Below, in pieces: positions 1 through 10,650 of a stretch of 22,409 nt of DNA. Below the pieces are notes generated by a model. That model was not told where the DNA came from. It made no database searches and worked only from the letters and a program-made list of their open reading frames with translations. Source of the stretch: Apostichopus californicus (lineage: Eukaryota > Echinodermata > Holothuroidea > Aspidochirotida > Stichopodidae); assembly GCA_020650975.1 (NCBI GenBank), contig JAIPMN010013231.1, positions 1,539 to 23,947 of the forward strand, read 5' to 3'. Each line of letters opens with the position of its first letter. Within the stretch, counting starts at the first letter, position 1. Made by a program: the position numbers and the translations under genes.

Positions 1-84
1 AAAATTTCTTGTACGCTGCGCGCCAACCCGTGGTGGCGCTCCGCTTAGATAGTCATCACCTGCTCACGGCCCCCCCCCCCTCAT
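1..84. repeat. GC-rich dispersed repeat, copy 1
   Basis: This block carries the words 'gcgccaac', 'ggtggcgctccgcttagata' and a C10 tract. The same words recur in the same order and orientation at about 637-710. A GC-rich block like this stands out from the AT-rich surroundings. It resembles the ends of high-copy repeats common in marine invertebrate genomes. The family cannot be named from the window, and the copy is probably cut by the window edge. Confidence 0.65.
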
Positions 85-636
85 ATTAGGAGTGAGTATT
101 AGAGTTAAATTTCACTCTTAATTTGAAGTGCGCCGAGTGATCACTCCAATGGAATGAAATCCACTTATTTGTTTTTAGAGTGTTGCTAGATATATGACGA
201 AGAAATTTACATACCAATACATGTTATCGGTCATCGATTGGCACAAAACCCAGATTCTGATGACAGCTGCATCAAGAAACCCAATAAATGGCCTGATTAG
301 CACCGAGCCACCAATGTGGACCATTACCGAAACGTCGATGCGTGTTTGTCTTCCATCCCCTTCCTCTAATGCTATTTAAGTCCACATGTGGGCATATCCT
401 GCAAACCTACCGGTAGCCCAAAGGGGTTTAAGTTGGGAGAAAGGCCTTGACACCTTGAAACGACAAATGATGACAACTTCCCTCAAGTTAAAAGTCTGGC
501 TGAGTTGGCAAGGCCAGTCAGCATGAAAGAGAACAACTTTTTTTGCATTTCTGTCTCCAAAGTTGCACATCTTTTTGGTTGCTATTTTGCCTCACAGGTG
601 TCATCTCCTGCGATCTGGGGGGTGCTGAAATCTCAA
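85..636. other. Spacer between the two dispersed repeat copies
   Basis: There is no supportable gene here. Short open frames exist on both strands, but they overlap one another, have no protein-like composition and are not flanked by convincing splice sites. The stretch could be the inside of one element whose repeated ends are at 1-84 and 637-760, or simply unrelated DNA between two insertions. Confidence 0.5.
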
Positions 637-765
637 ATTTTCTCTGTACGCTCCGCGCCAACCAAGGTGGCGCTCCGCTTAGATAGTAACCTCCGGCCCC
701 CCCCCCACAAGAAAGAACAGCCCCCCCATGGCCCCCCACTCAAAAAATCCTAGCTACGCCACTGG
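637..765. repeat. GC-rich dispersed repeat, copy 2, with C-rich tail
   Basis: This copy repeats the first block ('tgtacgct.cgcgccaac', 'ggtggcgctccgcttagata', C10) and then extends through further C runs to 'aaaaaatcctagctacgcc'. The last words look like the tail of a widespread invertebrate repeat. No coding capacity is seen. An open frame crosses it on each strand, but its composition follows the C runs. Confidence 0.6.
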
Positions 766-3613
766 TCTGAGTAAGTACTGATTACACAATTGTAATCAGA
801 TTTCCCGTTATACGCAGCCCAGAGTATATCTGTTTTTACTAGTTAACACCCCACGACACACAAAGAATATACACCTTGATATGAGAAAGTGACGTCATCA
901 TTTGCCTAAGAAATATTAGCATTAACCTAAGTGATAACACTGTCAATAATGTATGGTAGAAAATGAAACAAACACGATAGGACCGTTCATTTATCTCCAA
1001 ACGTTTTAAAAATAACATTAATTAGAAAAAGAGTTGGAACCCTGCAAACCGAGAGGAAAAATATATCTATCATCAAGGTAATCGTTCCTATATCTCTAGT
1101 CTTGACCCAACACCCTCGATCCCTGTAACATTTGTTTAGGAAGTGCACCCTCCATTCTGCACAACCCATCGATATATTCTAATTTAAATATGCATATTTA
1201 CGAAAGTACCATTTACCTTCTTTATTTATGGATGAAAAAGGACATGTATTTGGTTTGTCCAACTAATATTGGCTTATTAAATAAGTGACACAAGTTTCAT
1301 GTAATTCGGTACAGTAGAAGGAACGTTTGAAGAAGAATAGCAAAAGCCTAAACAATTTAAAATATTTGGAAGCTTCCTTTCACCAGTACACTCAAACAAC
1401 AAAACACCTGTTCTCAAATGTAGACAAAGCCTTACAGTGAACGTTGATCATCTGTGCACGTAGACGTACGTATAGATACCCGCAGGGCGGGTGACGTTAA
1501 AATTACGTACAATCTGTGTGGAGATTCAGTTCGTTACTAGCTTTACGTACACATACATGTTTATCATTACACTATATGACTGCTAATGGACTTACACCGC
1601 GTATGGTTTGCTGCTGTTATTATATTGACTTACGGTAATTATAGGCCTATTTAACGATTATAAGCCTAGGCATGCTTTAGATATTTTGTCTTTTCTGTAA
1701 GATTTGTCGTTGCATGAATTTCAAAGGTATTACTTCTTTATGTAACCTTGTCTGTCTGAAATGACTGTCTTAGCCTAGGCTAGGCCTGCTATTACTTAGG
1801 TTACGTTTGTTCTTCTTGAAATTGGAGCCTAAAGAAGTAAAACAAAATAGAAACGTCAGCAGAGTAGAAATTACATGAAACAGTTAGACGATAAACAAGA
1901 TATTAGATCCAAAAAATGAGCTTGTTGAACGCACAAAGAACAAGTAAGGCCAAGCCTAGGGCTTATACTCCAAAATAGACATCCGGTCATCTGTTGCCGT
2001 TGGTTAATTTCCTTTCATGTTCTAGTTAGACAACGTCTAGCCGAACAAAATAATAGCATGTATCAAGCTCATCAAATTAATCAATGAAGTTTCATTTATG
2101 TTTAACTTAAAACCGCTACATATATATTAGTTGCCAGCATAAATTTCTACTCGTTTGTACCGACAGCGTTAATCATTATTGGCGTTATACTTAGGCCAAT
2201 TGCTTGACGTGGTAGCCTAACGTTAGATGTAAAAAGAAAATATGTAGGCCTAGGTATAACAAATATCGTTAGCTTTTTAATGAAAATTAAAAAAAAGGAA
2301 CAAGTTTGTGATCTAATACATTTCCCACGCGTAGGCCTAGGCTACGTCTTAATCACGTCACATGATACCGGAAAATGTCCGCGTTACATTCACGATGTCA
2401 AGTGTTTCATTATCAACTTGTTAGCCTTCGTAATGTAACGTTAGACGTTAAACGTTAGCTACGGCTAGTATAATATTCTCTTACCGGGTAGCAATATATA
2501 TGTATAGCCATTATATCTTTTTTACTTTTGATTTAGTTATTGTCTCATCAGATTAGCTTCCAACTTTATTCTAAATAAATTTTATACTGTGGGGCTAAAT
2601 AGACAAATGAGGTAAAGTTGGTAGCAGTGAGGATTTATGTTTCTAAACGGATCTACGCTAGGCCTAAGCTTACAGTTACAGTAGGTAAAAGGTAAGAGAT
2701 CAAAAGATTACATGTAAACGGTATCAACATTTGGGGGGAAATTGAAAGGGAAAGTTTAACTCAATTGAGTTTAAAATTGCAATATAATAAGATATGACGG
2801 TGGCTTCGTTCATACTGTGTAGGCTTAGGTTATGTTATTTTAAACCGGGCCGGCTATCTGCCTACGATACTGGTTTGTTGGTGGGCTGGCGAATCGGAAG
2901 TCTTACAGTTGTACGACACGTAATTAATATAGGCCTAGGCCTATATAATCTTTGCGCAATTATAATGATTGGAAATGATTTTTATTATTACGAAAATTGA
3001 TTGCAAGTATGGTATATGCCTATACGATAAACACACGTATCGAGATGCGCTGTATCTCCCGGGAAGGAAACTCATTCGTAGTGGGCCACTCACGGCAGGA
3101 ACGTTGTCGAGTCTCCGCTAGTGTGGCTGTAGGAATTAATGCACTGACTTACAGGAATAAAGCAATAGCATAGATTATGAAAACTACAGAAATACAATAC
3201 TTAATGTTTGTGATAAATATAATATTACAGACCAAATATAAATATTCATGATATTGTTTTTTAATGTTTTTTTTTCTGCATTTCATCAGCTTACTAATTT
3301 TATGTTAATCAAATCATTATTATATCATGTTTTTATTTTATTGGTATGTTTGGCAAGCAAGTTTGAATAAATCACCACTCTTGTTTCTTTTTTTTATTAT
3401 TAATTTAAATGCAAAAAAGTTCCTAATATTATGAAAATTGAAAAAATAAGAAATCACAGACAATTCTTTGTTCAAATTAATGATTAATTGTACAGCTTTT
3501 TTAAGCATTTTTGTGTTCTATTTCATATACGTTGGATATTCGTCATGTATATTTATCAATCATGGATGAACTATAAGATAAGTTAACTGTGATCTTTCTT
3601 TCCTATTCTTCAG
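766..3613. other. Non-coding sequence upstream of the first recognised exon
   Basis: This is either the 5' part of the intron before exon A1 or the 5' flank. No exon of cassette type B, C or D was found here, and no start exon can be supported. The part from 1600 to 2960 is rich in AGGCCTAGGC-like and AACGTTAG-like palindromic words. The part from 3170 to 3600 is AT-rich and ends in a pyrimidine-rich acceptor (ttcctattcttcag) at 3613. A lone CRE-like word (tgacgtca) sits near 891. Confidence 0.5.
1625..2950. repeat. Cluster of AGGCCTAGGC / AACGTTAG palindromic words
   Basis: Many near-identical short palindromes are scattered here: 'ataggcctat' (1640s), 'agcctaggca' (1660s), 'tagcctaggctaggcct' (1770s), 'gtaggcctaggta' (2240s), 'gtaggcctaggctacg' (2330s), 'gctaggcctaagc' (2650s) and 'taggcctaggcctata' (2930s). 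'aacgttag' words occur around 2220 and 2430-2460. They are dispersed rather than in fixed-period tandem. Such words are over-represented in echinoderm non-coding DNA from general knowledge, and their role is not known. Confidence 0.6.
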
Positions 3614-3822
3614 ATTCCAATATCTGAGCTATACCTACAATGGTCCTTCAGTGGATTTGACGGTACAGATATCAGACTTGAGTCCGGTCTTAGTTTATCA
3701 AGCCCAACATCAGTAGAGAAGATATCCATCAGTGCAGGAATACAGAAAAAAGAATTTACAGAGGAAGAAGTGATCAGATTAATAAATTATGGACTAAAGT
3801 CACCAACATTCAAGCAACTATG
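3614..3822 (+). CDS. Exon A1 of an NLR-like leucine-rich repeat gene (partial gene)
   Basis: This internal exon is 209 nt long, enters in phase 0 after 'attcttcag' and leaves after two bases of a codon at 'gtaagg'. It encodes 69 residues beginning IPISELYLQWSF and ending in FKQL, with W completed across the splice. The pattern 'TSVEKISIS...EEEVIRLINYGLKSPTFKQL' followed by exon B's LHYCKLPSS has the xLxxLxLxxCxL spacing of ribonuclease-inhibitor-type leucine-rich repeats. Such repeats are found in NLR receptors, which are greatly expanded in echinoderms. Exon A2 (7689-7897) is a paralogue of exactly equal length that shares IPI, SFS, SGLSL and FKxL. The exon itself is well supported by splice sites, frame and the paralogue. 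The NLR assignment is an inference, because no NACHT or death-fold domain lies in the window. Confidence 0.85.
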
Positions 3823-4484
3823 GTAAGGGAACAACATCGTGACAGGCATTGGCTGATAATATGCGGTTATGACGGGAGGGGAAGGGGTAGTCAGAGGGTG
3901 TGCGTATGAGGTATATAGGAGGGGATAAGGTAATGGTATTGTGTAGTGTACAGCACATCGTTAGTCTTTTCCACACGTTAGGATGTAACTAGGTGAGTTG
4001 GTGGGGGGGGGTGCTATTTCAGTATAATAGGAACAACAAATAACCTTAGAACTTATAAACGAAATAAAACTACAAGAAGCAATTAAACAGATAAAATATT
4101 ACTCAAAAACTGAAACGAAAGATGGGAAGAATTTCAAGTGTATGGAAACAAAAACTTCTATTGTTTATTTTCAAATACTTTTATTTGTTATAAAATAAAG
4201 AATATTTGGAAGAGTTATGCAAATTTGATTAAGAAATAGAAATAGTTAAAAATATCAAATAACCAAATGTTTATAGAAGAGCGTAAGAAGGGGTGATGGA
4301 AGGGTCGTTTGGCAATCATAACTAGTGGCTGTTACTTATAACTTGTCAACAGCTCTTTTACTGAAATAAAGGAAAAGGCAAATTCATTGACCTCTTTGTT
4401 ATTTTATTACAATGATGACATCACATGTTCGTTTAATTTATAAATATTAAATATGTAGTTTCCCTGCTTTCTTTACCTTTGAAG
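3823..4484. other. Intron A1-B1
   Basis: This 662-nt phase-2 intron has a gtaagg donor and a pyrimidine-rich tract followed by 'gaag' at the acceptor. It is AT-rich, with a G9 run near 4002. No element is recognised inside it. The equivalent intron in the second cassette is 9.7 kb because of insertions. Confidence 0.75.
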
Positions 4485-4561
4485 GCTTCATTACTGTAAA
4501 CTGCCGTCATCGATCAAGCCAGACATCATACCAGAAGAATCAAGATCAAGGAATATTAAAG
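4485..4561 (+). CDS. Exon B1 of the NLR-like leucine-rich gene
   Basis: This 77-nt internal exon supplies one base to finish W from exon A1, then 25 codons beginning LHYCKLPSSIKPDII, then one base of the next codon before the gtacga donor. Exon B2 (17575-17651) has the same length and the same phases, and the same C.LPSSI core (LNDCLLPSSIP). Together with the end of exon A it completes an LxLxxCxL leucine-rich repeat strand. The acceptor 'tacctttgaag' is a little weak, but the frame and the paralogue fix it. Confidence 0.82.
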
Positions 4562-5231
4562 GTACGATTTTTACATAAGAATTATTGATCAAGTAGATTG
4601 CTTTTATTGCAACGTTTTACATATTTCTGACATGAGAAGGAAGTGTTGATGAGGAGGGTGTGTGTGGGGGGGGGGGGTTGTATCATGAGATAATTGTTGG
4701 CAAGATTGAACCTAACCTAGAATGGTGATCTAGAGGTAGTGCTTGCATATAACAAACATACTAGTGCTGTATGGGGATAGGATTTAAGGGGGGGGGGGGC
4801 TTCTTAAACATGTGTTTTCCTTTGGAGTTCCTTGAGCTGACTTAAGCCAGTTTTATATCAGGTCCCCACATATATTAAAATGAAATCTAAAAGATTTTAG
4901 CGTTTTGAGTTAATAGTTATTTAATATATTATTGTTACCCTATAAAATAATGACCGTGAAGTAAGCCAGAAGTATTAGGTAACAAAGAAAATACAATTAT
5001 TGGTTGGATTACTAGTGACTGTTAATTTCTAGTACTTTATTACTAATTAATTAATATAGAGATCATTTCCATGGTTCAGTTTACTGATATCCGACCCCTC
5101 TAGTACATGTACATTACCTCTGACTGTTAACATTATAAGTATGTCAAACAAATTAATATTCAATCTTATGTATTGTATAAAATATGTCATTACTAAGATA
5201 ATTTATTGATTATATTATATCATATTTACAG
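4562..5231. other. Intron B1-C1
   Basis: This 670-nt phase-1 intron runs from gtacga to 'atttacag'. It is AT-rich and holds G-runs of 11 or more near 4665 and 4790. No genes or named elements are seen. Confidence 0.75.
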
Positions 5232-5287
5232 TGATATCATCAAATGAATCCAGATATCTGGATTTAAAATCCGGTCAATGGAGGAAG
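5232..5287 (+). CDS. Exon C1 of the NLR-like leucine-rich gene
   Basis: This 56-nt exon completes a codon with two bases and then encodes 18 residues, ISSNESRYLDLKSGQWRK, ending exactly on a codon boundary before gtttgt. The core Y-L-D-L-K-S-G-Q-W matches Y-R-L-D-L-N-S-G-R-W in exon C2 (19573-19643), which is 15 nt (5 codons) longer at its 5' side. The (Y)xLDLxSGxW signature is the most conserved short motif of the cassette. It may be a loop between leucine-rich units, and no named domain is claimed for it. Confidence 0.78.
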
Positions 5288-6110
5288 GTTTGTAATATTT
5301 GGTATTTTTAAGTAAATTATAATCATTAATAATGTTATTTGCTTTCACATTTCCCTGTGATAGTGTTATTATTAGTAACACGCATAACAGTGAAGGGGTA
5401 GAGGGGTCAATCAATTTTCAAAACATCATAAAAAGCCAGCATCCTTGAGAGTTATAGACATATATTGTCTCACTGTGTGGAATATTCCGGTGACAGACGA
5501 TATGATTCTTACAGGAAAGAAAACAATATTCCACATTCCTAGTTCTCAATATCTTGCTCTTAACTATAGATACATTTATTTTGATATGATTAATTTCATT
5601 ATTCCACCTCGATCGAAGTCATGTGAAGTCATCATGCCGGCTGTTTTTTAAAATCCTTGTTTTGCTCTATTTTTTCTTTAATCTGATTAAATTAGAATAA
5701 CACTCGACTGTTATTGTACTTTGAATTAAAGAGATTCTTCAAAATGCATTTATTAGTAAATTTATTATTTTCCTCAGTGGGAAATGTTTGTACGTTCTTT
5801 TTTTCCAACATAATTTAAGATTTAAGGTCACATAATCTTACCTTTCTAGATGCATTCATTAATTTAAACATATTTAAAAAAATATTCTTTAACCCATTCA
5901 ACCTAGTTTGAGAGCTTCACTGTAAAGGGAGGCAAATATACATATTCAAACAATAAATATTAAATAATTTTAAACTGTATTTCAAATATTTGCTGATTTG
6001 ATCATTTTATTAATCTACGCTATTAACAACGAAAATCATTGTCTCCTTAACGCCTCAATTTTACATTAATATTATTCTATTTAATAATTACTATTTATTT
6101 ATTTCAATAG
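5288..6110. other. Intron C1-D1
   Basis: This 823-nt phase-0 intron runs from gtttgt to 'atttcaatag'. It is AT-rich. Open frames on both strands near 5226-5650 show no domain-like pattern and are taken as chance. Confidence 0.75.
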
Positions 6111-6230
6111 CCTGAAGACATCCAGACTATAACAGAGATGTGTTCAGGTGGTTTGACCATCCACAGAGACACCAGTGAGTCTGTACAGAGGTCAGTCATA
6201 GAGCTCCTGGTGGAAGCATCCAATCATGAC
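6111..6230 (+). CDS. Exon D1 of the NLR-like leucine-rich gene
   Basis: This exon is exactly 40 codons (120 nt), phase 0 at both ends, between 'caatag' and a consensus gtaagt donor. It starts PEDIQTITEMCSGGLTIHRD and ends ELLVEASNHD. The predicted alternation of a short strand (GGLTIHRD), a helix (VQRSVIELLVEA) and then the IPI strand of the next A exon fits a repeat-type solenoid. No second D exon is visible after C2. It would be expected 3' of the satellite array, beyond the window, if the cassette order holds. Confidence 0.82.
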
Positions 6231-7688
6231 GTAAGTAAAACATAAAGGGATTTATTGAATAAATACATTAATCAATACAATTTAAAATTAGATAAAATCG
6301 TTTAATGTCTTAATGAGGGATTAGATCGCTTTAGTTATTAAATACTAAACTGTTTAATTACGAATAATGAAATACAAGTAAAATTATTTACAACCGTTGA
6401 ATGTCTTAATAAGATATAATATCGCTTTTCTTATTAAATATTAAATTGTTTAAATTAGAACAAGGAAATACAGGTTTAAATTGATATATATTTGTAAGCT
6501 CAAAGCAAGACAGAATCGTAAATACTAACAATTAATATAAATAAAACAATAAACTACTGGGTAGAGTGTGGAAGATAATAAACAAATAAATAATATTTAT
6601 TAAATTATGTTTCCAAGTTTCTATTCAGCAATAGTTCCTGTTCATCTTAGCTTAATTAATTTCATATTTCAAAATCTTCCCAGAAACTGAAGTATAAACT
6701 AATAATTTAAGACAGTAAGGGTCAATGAATTGTTTCCTGTTTTACGGATTCGGCCGAATATTTTGATTTTGTTTTAAGTTTACATGTAAATTAAAACAGA
6801 AATAGATGAAGTGATTGATAAACATACCTAAGTAGTAGAATACCTCAATAACAAACTGATACCTAAATATAAAATGTATAATAATTAACAGTTCACTGAA
6901 AAACCAACCCCACCTAAACCAGATCTTCCCATCAAAAATTACATGAATTAAATATAATCTAATTTATTTTGAACATATCAGTTCCGGCTCATACACGCCC
7001 CCCCAACCTCATCCCCCTATCAAACGCAAATTACATTAAATATGTTTATGCCGTCTGCATGCTCCCTCACCCTAAAGCACCCCTCCTTACACCTACCACA
7101 CCCATCCCTACCCAGTATGACACCCATCGGTCCATTTATCTCTACAACTCGCACACGCTTTGACAATAACAACATAACATTCACGAGGGTAAACCATATC
7201 AATGCCCTATCGCGCACAATACCCTACTAATACCCCAACTAAATATCACTTAACCTTAACACACCCTTCCTTACCATAACACACCCCTCCCTACACCCCT
7301 GACATCCCTTGTTCCGTCCATCCCTCACCCCTATTACACACCTTTAATTCATTCTACAGAAATAACAATGAATGATCTCTGTAATAAACCTAACCCTCTT
7401 GTTTACCCTTTAACATCTTATAAAAACAAAGATAAAGCGAAAATAAAACAAAAATTACAAATATAATGACCTATTTTATTATGAATTCAAACCACTAATT
7501 ATTAAATAATTAACAAAACAATAACAACATATGATTAAAATAAACAAATTATTATTTGATTACTATGACATGAAAACAACAATACAGTTTAATCTTCCTA
7601 AATTAATTATAATGCTATTATTTTCAAGTATTTATCCTGTTAACAAACATGATGATATTAATTATATTTATTATTTTCCTTTCTTCAG
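6231..7688. other. Intron D1-A2
   Basis: This 1,458-nt phase-0 intron runs from gtaagt to 'ctttcttcag'. It contains a roughly 96-bp two-copy tandem duplication (6283-6476) and a pyrimidine- and adenine-rich C-tract block at about 6990-7340 with repeats of 'ccctccttaca' style. Open frames in that block on both strands follow the low-complexity sequence and are not genes. Confidence 0.7.
6283..6476. repeat. Two-copy tandem duplication of about 96 bp
   Basis: The words 'cgtttaatgtcttaat', 'atcgctttagttattaaata', 'aaactgtttaa' and 'gaaatacaagt' in the first copy recur about 96 bp later with substitutions ('cgttgaatgtcttaat', 'atcgcttttcttattaaata', 'aaattgtttaa', 'gaaatacaggt'). It lies wholly within an intron. 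Confidence 0.7.
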
Positions 7689-7897
7689 ATTCCCATATTC
7701 CAGGTGACTCTAGTCCGGTCCTTTAGTAAGATTGATGAAGATGGGAACATTATCCTCTCCTCTGGTCTCTCTCTACCAATCATAACATCAATAGAGAATA
7801 TGTACATACAGACAGAGGAAGGGAGAGAAATGAATAAACATGAAGTTAATGGAATATTAAACTATCTACAACACTCTCAAAGATTCAAGGAACTGGA
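7689..7897 (+). CDS. Exon A2 of the NLR-like leucine-rich gene
   Basis: This second copy of the A exon is 209 nt long, enters in phase 0 after 'ttcttcag' and leaves with two bases of a codon at a consensus gtaagt. It encodes 69 residues starting IPIFQVTLVRSFSKID and ending FKEL. It aligns with A1 at IPI, SFS, SGLSL, TS(V/I)E, EV, NY, S..FK.L with one compensating single-residue gap pair, and at clearly diverged sites elsewhere. This means an old duplication with the protein kept under constraint. The GA left at the splice pairs with the C of exon B2 to give D-L-N-D-C, which keeps the leucine-rich repeat register across a 9.7-kb intron. Confidence 0.85.
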
Positions 7898-8187
7898 GTA
7901 AGTATAATTAATAAATATGTAAATAATATTATTAATTAATAAAATAACTAATTAATATTATTAAGTGTAAACAAGAAATGATTATTAATATAGTTATATT
8001 TGATAATTACTGAAGGTTTTTTGTTGTTGTTGATATGTTTAGATAATTGTAGAAGTAAAACAACACATTTGAAGAAGAAATTGAATAAAAAAATAAACTA
8101 ACAGTTAAAGAACAGTCATCATGTAAGGAATATGATTAATAGGAGAGTAAAATAGAGACAGAAATACATAAACTTTAACAATAAATT

Positions 8188-8978
8188 CATCAACAAAATG
8201 AAATGTATTGAAATAAGGAGATAGGAGTACCTAGCTTAAATGTAAACAAATAATATATCTCATTGAAACAATGATAACAAATTAGGATGTAACTACACCA
8301 AGATATGAGAAATAAATCATGTAAGTTACCATCATCTTAGAGTATGAAAATAGACGCTTTGCCAAAATCTACCTAAAATAAATAAACACAAACTTTGGTG
8401 AATTAAATTTACAAAAATTTTTGAAAGGATATAGGCTGGAACGAAAAAAATGCCAACTTTGTTATACTAAAGCTCAATATTTTCCTCTTTATCAGGAGGA
8501 AATGTTCTTTAATTAGTTTAGAAATTAAATGATCATTAATGCACATTTATTTTAAAATAAAACCCAGACAGTGATATAAATAAAACATATCGTAATTGGC
8601 CCCATCTATTAATACGGCACCTCTTTCAACTTTACTACCTTAAGCTTTCCCTAGTCCACCCTACCCCCTCCCCATAAATCAAACTATGCTAGACTACTTA
8701 CACCATTTCGTTAATCTGTTTATAACACTTGGAAACTTATCTTGTTAACAATAAACACCCCTTGCCCCGGGCCCCACACACGCACTACCCCCCGCACACA
8801 CACGCACATTAACCCCCCCCCCTCCCCCACACACACATATACTCAGCAAGGTATCCTCTCATACTATTATTGTCAGTCTCTTCTGATTAACCTGTCGTCA
8901 CCTCCTCCACTCCAACCCTTGCCCCACCCCTCCCCAGCTCCCGCCGCCATGCGAAAAACAACTCTAGATATATGCATA
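8188..8978. repeat. 791-bp direct repeat, copy A
   Basis: The segment starts 'catcaacaaaatgaaatgta' and ends 'gatatatgcata'. It matches 14015-14804 (790 bp) along its full length in the same orientation, including the C-rich part near 8750-8940. Unlike copy B it has no poly(T) at either edge: it is flanked by ordinary intron sequence ('ataaatt' to the left, 'gtatgaaccc' to the right). It therefore looks like the unprocessed form of the segment carried by the LINE insertion. The open frame in the C-rich part has low-complexity P/T/H composition and is not counted as a gene. Confidence 0.85.
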
Positions 8979-9542
8979 GTATGAACCCACACTTCATCAC
9001 AGTCAATCCCCACACAGTAGAGACCAATACAACAGTCTATATGTAAATAACACTCAAAACCACGTTATCACGTATCATTGTTTGCATAATATACAAATAG
9101 AAACAAACACATTACTTCTGTTTAAAGAATAATCTCTAAGATTTTAATGTAGATCCTTACTAACATCGCAGTATTTTCCTGTCCCTTGCCAAACAACCCA
9201 CGCCCCCTCCCCAACATACCACCCTCCCTCACAAACCTACAAGGCCAATAACCATTATCTTATCACCATGTACTCTTCAGTGTGTTGTCACCATATTCCA
9301 TTTTGCAAAAACTTACCTGCCATATATACTCAATACTGTACACATTTTTATCATACATTTGTACGTTAAAAAATTTCCACTCTTTTCTACTCAGTACACA
9401 TTTTATTTTATCGCTAAAGTCTATTGAACTTATTTCATCCTTTTTTTTTTCTTACTAAAGATGTACACTGACTGCACTGACACTTTCAATAGTTAAACAT
9501 TTTCTTTTGTTCAACACCTGTCAATCAAATATTTGAACAATA

Positions 9543-9634
9543 CAATGAAAAGAAGTTGTATTCAATGGAATAGACGCGCGCGCCTTCCAATGAAAAGAAG
9601 TTGTATTCAGTAAAATAGACGCGCGCGTCCTTTA
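9543..9634. repeat. 45-bp dimer with alternating CG core
   Basis: Two adjacent copies occur with a 45-bp spacing (starts at 9543 and 9588). Each has 'caatgaaaagaagttgtatt', then 'aatagacgcgcgcg'. The alternating CG runs are short Z-DNA-prone stretches in otherwise AT-rich intron. Confidence 0.75.
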
Positions 9635-10239
9635 AAAAAACACCTGGAATTTACTGACAAACAAGTACCTGGATATTGCAATAGATACGTCACGTCTAGA
9701 CACTGTCTGGTTTCAAATCGTTGGGAGGCCTTCTTGATATTGACTCTGATACTGTGAAGGAAATATCTGTCGTTTTTTTTTTAGATAGAATTTGTTTTTT
9801 GTTATTCTTCTGCCTTTTGTGAAAATAATAATTGTAGAAGAAATGATAGAGAGAAAATATAATGTATGATATGTATGAAATTAATAAAGAAGGAAACCTA
9901 AGGGAAACAAGTGTATAGGGAAAATGAAAAAAAAAATATAGAGCAAATTGTGATCAATCTGTAAAATATTTGACAGTTATTATACATACTTATTGATTAA
10001 TTTGTTTTTCTATGCACTAAATCTTAGTCAATGTTTAATTTTTATACTAGTTAAGAACTAGGAAAATTCCCAAAACAAACAAACCAGTCCCATGAGTTAT
10101 TGACTGTGATAAAGCTGTTCACTTTAACTACTGTTACTGGAATTATCACCAACAAACATCACATGGTGAATAAAGATGTGGGCTGTCATGGGTACCACGG
10201 GGGGGGGGGGGTTAGATGGGGTAGTATCAACATATGTAT

Positions 10240-10650
10240 CATACATTATTGACAATCCCCCTTCACTACCGTTGTTACCCAAAGTACTTCAAAAGTTGTT
10301 TCATAAAAGTCTAGATAGCTTTCTTGCCAAGCACCATGTCCTTTCTGAGAGTCCGTAAGATTTCCGGCATGGATAGTCTACATCTATGGCATTATTAGTA
10401 TTACTGGAAAACACCATTATGCCACTAGATCATATAAAATCAATTACTGATGGTTCATTGATCTGAAAAAAGCTTTTGATACAAATATATATTGTTTATT
10501 ACTTTACAAAATTAAACATTATAGAATTCGGGGAATTGTTCATAACCGGTTATTTGTCCAACAGAAAGCAATGTGTCCAAATCAGTGATTTTAAGCCAGG
10601 GTATTTATAATATAGCTTGCGGTCTGCATCGGGCGTCTATACTTGGGCCC
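10240..10650 (+). pseudogene. Decayed non-LTR retrotransposon reverse transcriptase fragment (Jockey/CR1-like)
   Basis: In three shifting frames the plus strand spells the familiar order of a LINE reverse transcriptase. From about 10240 it reads 'LPKVLQKLFHKSLDSFLAKH' and 'VLSES'. Near 10390 it reads 'TSMALLVLLENTI'. Near 10453 comes palm motif A, 'FIDLKKAFDT', followed by 'LLLYKIKHYRIRGIVHN'. Near 10550 it reads 'YLSNRKQCVQIS', and it ends with 'CGLHRASILGP', a decayed CGxPQGSILGP. At least three frameshifts and a stop break it, and the YADD catalytic motif, endonuclease and 3' end are not found. It is a dead fragment inserted in the sense direction of the host gene. The fold assignment is secure, while the clade is only a guess. 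Confidence 0.8.

Noticed and set aside
889..897. CRE-like tgacgtca (also near 19825) as a promoter element
   Set aside because: Single 8-bp words are expected by chance in 22 kb, and nothing nearby marks a transcription start.
2794..3000. Plus-strand open frame of 68 codons with hydrophobic stretches
   Set aside because: It runs across the AGGCCTAGGC palindromes and shows no signal peptide pattern followed by a donor in frame, so it cannot be tied to exon A1.
7020..7230. Three overlapping open frames in a C-rich block
   Set aside because: The composition follows the low-complexity CCCT/ACAC sequence on both strands, and no splice-site-bounded conserved frame is present.
8742..8984. Open frame rich in P, T and H
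   Set aside because: It translates a C/A-rich simple-sequence tract. The matching part of copy B (14571-14780) keeps similar composition but a different protein, so there is no coding constraint.
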